Below are positions 40,801-46,800 of a stretch of 64,000 bases of DNA, piece after piece. A program made the position numbers and the translations under genes. The notes below the pieces were generated by a model, which saw nothing but the letters and a program-made list of their open reading frames with translations, did no database searches and was not told where the DNA came from. Numbering within the stretch: the first letter of the stretch is position 1; the number at the start of each line of letters is the position of its first letter. This DNA comes from Carboxylicivirga caseinilyticus (lineage in GTDB: Bacteria > Bacteroidota > Bacteroidia > Bacteroidales > Marinilabiliaceae), in assembly GCA_025499705.1 (NCBI GenBank), contig JAFMVE010000002.1, positions 1 through 64,000 of the forward strand. The letters are read 5' to 3'.

Positions 40801-43800
40801 CTCTGAATAGGTAACTAAAATCTCAGTTGGCTCAGCAATAACATATGTTTCAGTTACTGAACATGTCGAATTGTAATTTACGGTTACAGTATAATTACCA
40901 GGTAAACTAAGTCCACTCTGATCATTAACAACACTGGCCAGCCCTGCATCTGCATAACCTCCAGGACCAACCCAACTCATATTGTAGTTGTCCATATCAG
41001 CCTGCAAATGACCACTTAACTCTACCTGAATTCTTCCATCTCCAGAACCAAAACAAGAAATATCATCTCTTACGAGTTCATTGATTATTAATTCATCAGG
41101 CTGAGTAATTATGATATTTGTCTTACTAAGCTTAGCTCCATTTATATCTGTTACAGTTACTATATAATCACCTGAATACAGTGACGTAATCTCATAATTA
41201 GTTGACGATGAAACATATGAATTACTTAAAGTTGATCCATCGAATAAGGTACCAGACCAACTGATTGTATAATCCGGAGTTCCACCCGTAATTGCAACAG
41301 CAATAATTCCTTCAGCATCTCCATAACAGTTTATTGTATTTGGAGTTACCGTAAAATCAAGAGCCTGTGTTAATAATACATTAACAGTCTCAACATATAA
41401 ACAACCCTTGGCATCTGTGATTGTAAAAGTATATGCCCCAGCTGACAAATTGGTTCTTGCCCAAATTCCATCATATGCAACTCCATCACTCCAACTTATT
41501 GTATAAGGACCAGTTCCTCCAACCGGTGGATTAGCAACAACGATGGCACCATCATTCAAGCCAACAACAGAAATATGACTTACGGTATATGTAGTGGTTA
41601 ATTTAACAGGTTCTGTTATTGTACTATTTGCGGAAACAACAACACAATTATTATTATCGGTAACCGTTACACTGTAATCACCTGCTGGTAAATTAATTGC
41701 TTTGGCCTGATCTCCATCATTGGCAGGTGGGACATCAATACCCGTTGACATATTTCTCCATTGATAAGTGTAAGGAGCAGAACCTCCACTAACGCTAACT
41801 TCAATACTTCCATTAGTATCGCCGTTACAGTCATTATGGGTAAGAGTAATATTATCAATAGTTATTGGATTTGCCGGTTCAGTAATAACCTGATCTGCAA
41901 TAGATTTAACACATAGAGTGCTTACATTTCTTACATCAACGGTATAAACACCAGCACTTAAATTTTTAACCGGACTGGTTTGCCATGCTCCTCCATTAAT
42001 GGAATATTCATAAATACTTGTTGACGGAAGCGTTGAAAAGATCAACTGTCCATCATTATCACCATTACATGAAACAGGAAAAACTGTTACTGTTGTTGTA
42101 AAGTCATTTGGTTCAGTTACAACAAATGGTCCTTTTAAGGATGACTCACAAGTAGTTAATAACTTATCACGAACCTTAGCCAGGTAGGTACCTGCAGCTA
42201 AACCAGTGAAACTAGCCGAAGATTGCCAGGTTCCATTACCCAAAGCATCTTCAAGATAATATTCGTAATCAGTTGCTACTGAACGACCACTTGCTAATAT
42301 TGAAATTGCTCCATCAGATAAACCATTACAACTTACATTAGTTACCGAAGCTGAAAAGTCTAACTGCGAAGGTTGAGTTAAATTCTGTTGAACAGTATTA
42401 ATCGCATAACATCCGGCTATACCAAGATCTTCAACCTGGATAACATATAAACCAACATCTAAACCAGTAAAAGTATAACTGGCTGAAGGTGCTCCAACCC
42501 AGGTACTTCCACCATCAATCGAGTATTGATATGCACCCGAACCACCTGTTGCACTTACAGTTATTTTTCCATCAGCTGCACCATAGCAAGAGATATCTGA
42601 ATAAGTATCAAGCGATAAAGTGATAACTGAATTTTCTGTAACTAAATAACCTTTTGTTAAAGTACAGCCATTAGCATCTGTAATGGTTACTTCATAATTT
42701 CCTGCAATTAAATTAATTGCATTAGCAGACTGACCTCCATTCAATAATGAAACAGGAGTACCTGTATCAATATTCGTCCACTGATACGAATAAGGTCCAG
42801 TACCTCCAGCGACCACAATCGAAATCTCACCTGTTGCTGATCCGTTGCATGTTGCAGGAGTTACAACTTCAGAAGTGAATGATAATCCGGCAGCTGGCTG
42901 ATCAATAACAACCGAAAGCACATTTGTTTTCTCACAATATGTTGGAGCAGTTGTACCCCGGTCACGAACAGACACCTGATATGTTCCAACACTCAAGCCT
43001 GTGAAAACAGGATTTGTATTCCAAAGTGTTATATAGTTCGCTCCATCAAATAATCTATACTCTATCAAACCTTCACCACCTGAAGTACTAACAGTAAATG
43101 AACCATCGTTTCCACCAAAACAACTTACATCATTATGATCAGCAACAACTTCTGTTGTAACAAAATCTGATGGTTGTGTTAAAGTGACTGTTAGAATATC
43201 AATTTGATTACAGGTTAAATCAACTGCTTCAGCAATACTGAATGAATATGGAATGTCAGCACTCAGGCCTGTAAATATATTACTTGCCAACCATGTAGTA
43301 CCTCCATCAATAGAGTAAACATAATTACCACTTCCTCCTGCGCCTGTAAGTTCAACTTGTCCATCATTACCCAAATTACATGAAACATTTGTTACTGATG
43401 GAGGATCAAACGATAAAGAACTTGCTTCTGAGACACTTACAACAATAGTTGCCTGTGTACAATTAGGATATGCAGCATCTCTTACCCAAACAGAATGGTT
43501 ACCAGCAACTACTCCACTAACCATAAAAATATTTGGTGCTGTTGTTGGAATCTGCCATTGAGTATTATCCACAGCTGGATTTACAATTGAGAATTCATAG
43601 GTTCCATTTCCTCCTGCTGCTGTTACAGAAAATGATCCGTCGGAACCACCGTTACAACTTACCTGATTATTAGCTGACTCAATTAAACTCAAAGGTGCAG
43701 CAGGTTGAGTTATCGTAACAGGGGTTGCATTAATATAATTACAACGAGTATAATTTCTGTCTCTTACATATAATGTATAATCACCAGCAACTAATCCCGA

Positions 43801-46800
43801 AAATTCATACAGCGTATTATCTGTTGCATGATTACTTAAAAACCAATCAATTCCATTTATGCTAAACTGGTATTCGCCACTTCCGCCGGTTGCTTTCACA
43901 GTGAACGCTCCATCGGCTCCACCAAAACATCCGTTATTAATATGGTTAGCAACTATATCATACTCATAAACATCCAGTGCAGGATTAGCCAAAATGGTTA
44001 CAGGTAAAATAAACTCACAACCTAAAGCATCTTCAACATGCACATCGTAAGTACCTGCTGCCAATAGAGTAGCCGTTAATGTTTGCTGATTATTCGCTGC
44101 AGCCGGCCAGGTAATTTTATATCCTGTTGGATAAGTAACAAGGTCCACACCGGTAAATGGTGTTCCTCCCGTAATTATTATAGTTGCACTTCCTTCGCAA
44201 TCCACTCCGGCTGTACAAGGAGTACAACCAACATTTACTTTTTTAGTCAGATCCTCAACAACATTCAGACTATTAGCAGGTTCAGTAATAGTAACTGAAA
44301 GTGGGCTAACAATCTCACATGCTGCAGTTGACATATCCTGAACATAGAAATCATATGTTCCGGCAGCTAATCCTGAGAAAGTTGAAGTTGCTGTATATGT
44401 TCCGGTTGCACCTAACTTATATTCATAATTTCCACTACCTCCAGTTGCGATTAAGCTTACACTACCCGTAGATTCGCCCTTACATTCAACGTGAGTTATA
44501 TTTGTAGTCTGTAACACTAACTCATACTGTTCAACAGAAACACTTCCGGTCATTACTGATTCACAATCGCCAACTTTGGCAACAACAGTATATACTCCAA
44601 TATTTTCAAATAATAAGTCCGTACCTGCAGCAGTTCCATCATCAGTAAAATTAAATGATGCGCTGCTTGTTGCATCATAGGTAACTGCAGGAGTTAATGA
44701 ACTTCCGGCAAATAATAATTCGTAAGTTACTCCTGTATTGGCTCCATCCAATCCAATCTTAACTCCTTTGGGAACGTCATCAACACAGTACGCTGAATTA
44801 CCTCCAACTACATCATTGACTGTTACATTATAAATAGTAGAAGGTGAGTCTACTATTTCAATCTGCTTTTCATAGTAAGTAAAACAACTTCCCGGATCAC
44901 TCAAATATTCGTATCTGATTGTATATGTGCCAGCTACCATCGCTGATGGATCAAGAATTGCTTTACCGTCATTGGCTGCAATTGCATTACCATTACTATC
45001 TGTACCCGTATTACTTACTCCTACTATTTCAATAAAATTACCCTGTCCATCAGGAGTTCCATCAAGGTCAATATCAGGAAGATCTCCAATCAAATCAATC
45101 ACTCCTGAAGTGCGACAAATCTTTTGACCATTGGTCACTCCAATAAATGTAACCGGCTGAGCCAGATGTACAGTAACATCAACAGTATCATATCCTATAC
45201 ATCCATCACCAACTTGTTCGTAAGCCATGATAACCTGATACAATCCAGCTCCAATTGAAGGATCGATGGTTGCTGTATTTGTTCCTGCTATCTGGGTTAA
45301 AAATGCTGATGGATTACCATTCTTTTCAGCGGTAAAAGTTGCTGTTACAATTGCAGTATTTAATTCATCAGCTTTAATAAGTTGAGTTGGTTGATTTGTA
45401 CAATAATCAGAAAGCAGATCTACTATAGAAACATCTACTTTGGTAACAGTAATATTTCTGGTTCTACTGGTTATACATCCATTATTATTAATGGTATAGG
45501 TTACCGGATTAGTAGCAGGTGAATAAACTACATTATCGTCATCGGTAAAGAAGTTCAAACCACTTACCCCATTGCCTGTAAACCATGCAGAAGCACCAGC
45601 AGGAAGAGGACTCTCTACACCTTCCAAAGTAACAGCACCGGTTTCGTAACAGAAAGTAGTCTGACCAGAACCGCCATCAATATCAAAGGATGGATCAATT
45701 GATTCATACAAACTAAAATAGGTGGTCAGTGTATTCAGACAGGAGCCTGAGTTATAGTTATATTTAATCTGATAATCTCCAGGGCCATTGGCAGCAAAGA
45801 ATGTGGCTGGCACAAAATCATATGTATCATTTGGTATACCTATATACCCTGCAATTGGAGTGCCTGTATTGTCACAAATATCAAAAAAAGTTGTTCCAAC
45901 TGCCGGATCTACACCATTAACCTGACCACGAAGTCGAACGGCAGTATTGTCAGAACTACAGTAACTTGGAGCAATTGAATTAACCAGATTTAATGGAGTT
46001 CCAACAGTAACTGTCAAACTGGTACTCCCATTACAATTAGTGGAAGCATCGATATATGTTAATGTAATCGTGTGGGTCCCAAGACCAGCTGCCGCCGGAG
46101 AGAAAGTAGCAGTACCATCTCCATGGTCTGTAATACCAGCACCAGAAAAAATCGCATCATTGGTTGTAATATCAGCACCATTATGTCTTGCTTGTAAAAC
46201 CACATCCGGAGAATCTGCACAGTAATTTACATCGGGTGCCGAACCATCAGATTTAACAATTGTCAAATTAGTTCCAATAGTATTTGAATGAACAGTAGCA
46301 AGCTCTCCTACCGAAGCAGTACATCCATTTAAATCTGTGTATGAATAATAAATAGTATAACTTGTTCCGGAGGCACTTACAGCTCCGGGATCAAAATCAG
46401 CAGTACCATTAAAGTTATCTGATATTCCTGGTCCGGCCCATGAACCACCCGCATTAGTAGGGCTACCAACTAAAGTAACAACACCTTGATCTTCACAGAA
46501 ATCACCAGGAAGATTTAGAATATCAACTGTTGGTAAACTATTCTCTGTTATAATAATATTATTGGCCAGTAAAAGAGAACAGCTATAATTATTTGATACA
46601 GCCTCAACTCTGTAATTTCCTCCTGTAACATTTGTAAATGTACGAGGATTTCCATTACCTGTTATAGCCAGAGTGTCGCCAGTTGTATTATCAATTAATA
46701 AATATTGCACCCCTGATTCGGTATCACCCAAATCAATATTAACACCCAGTCCTCCCACGCAATAGGAAGTACTTTGAGGTGTAACAGTCTGAGGCAGAGG

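Noticed and set aside
29345-44530. Periodic sequence that might suggest a CRISPR array
   Set aside because: The period is about 240 bp and more, follows codon phase and is diverged at the DNA level, so it is protein repeats.
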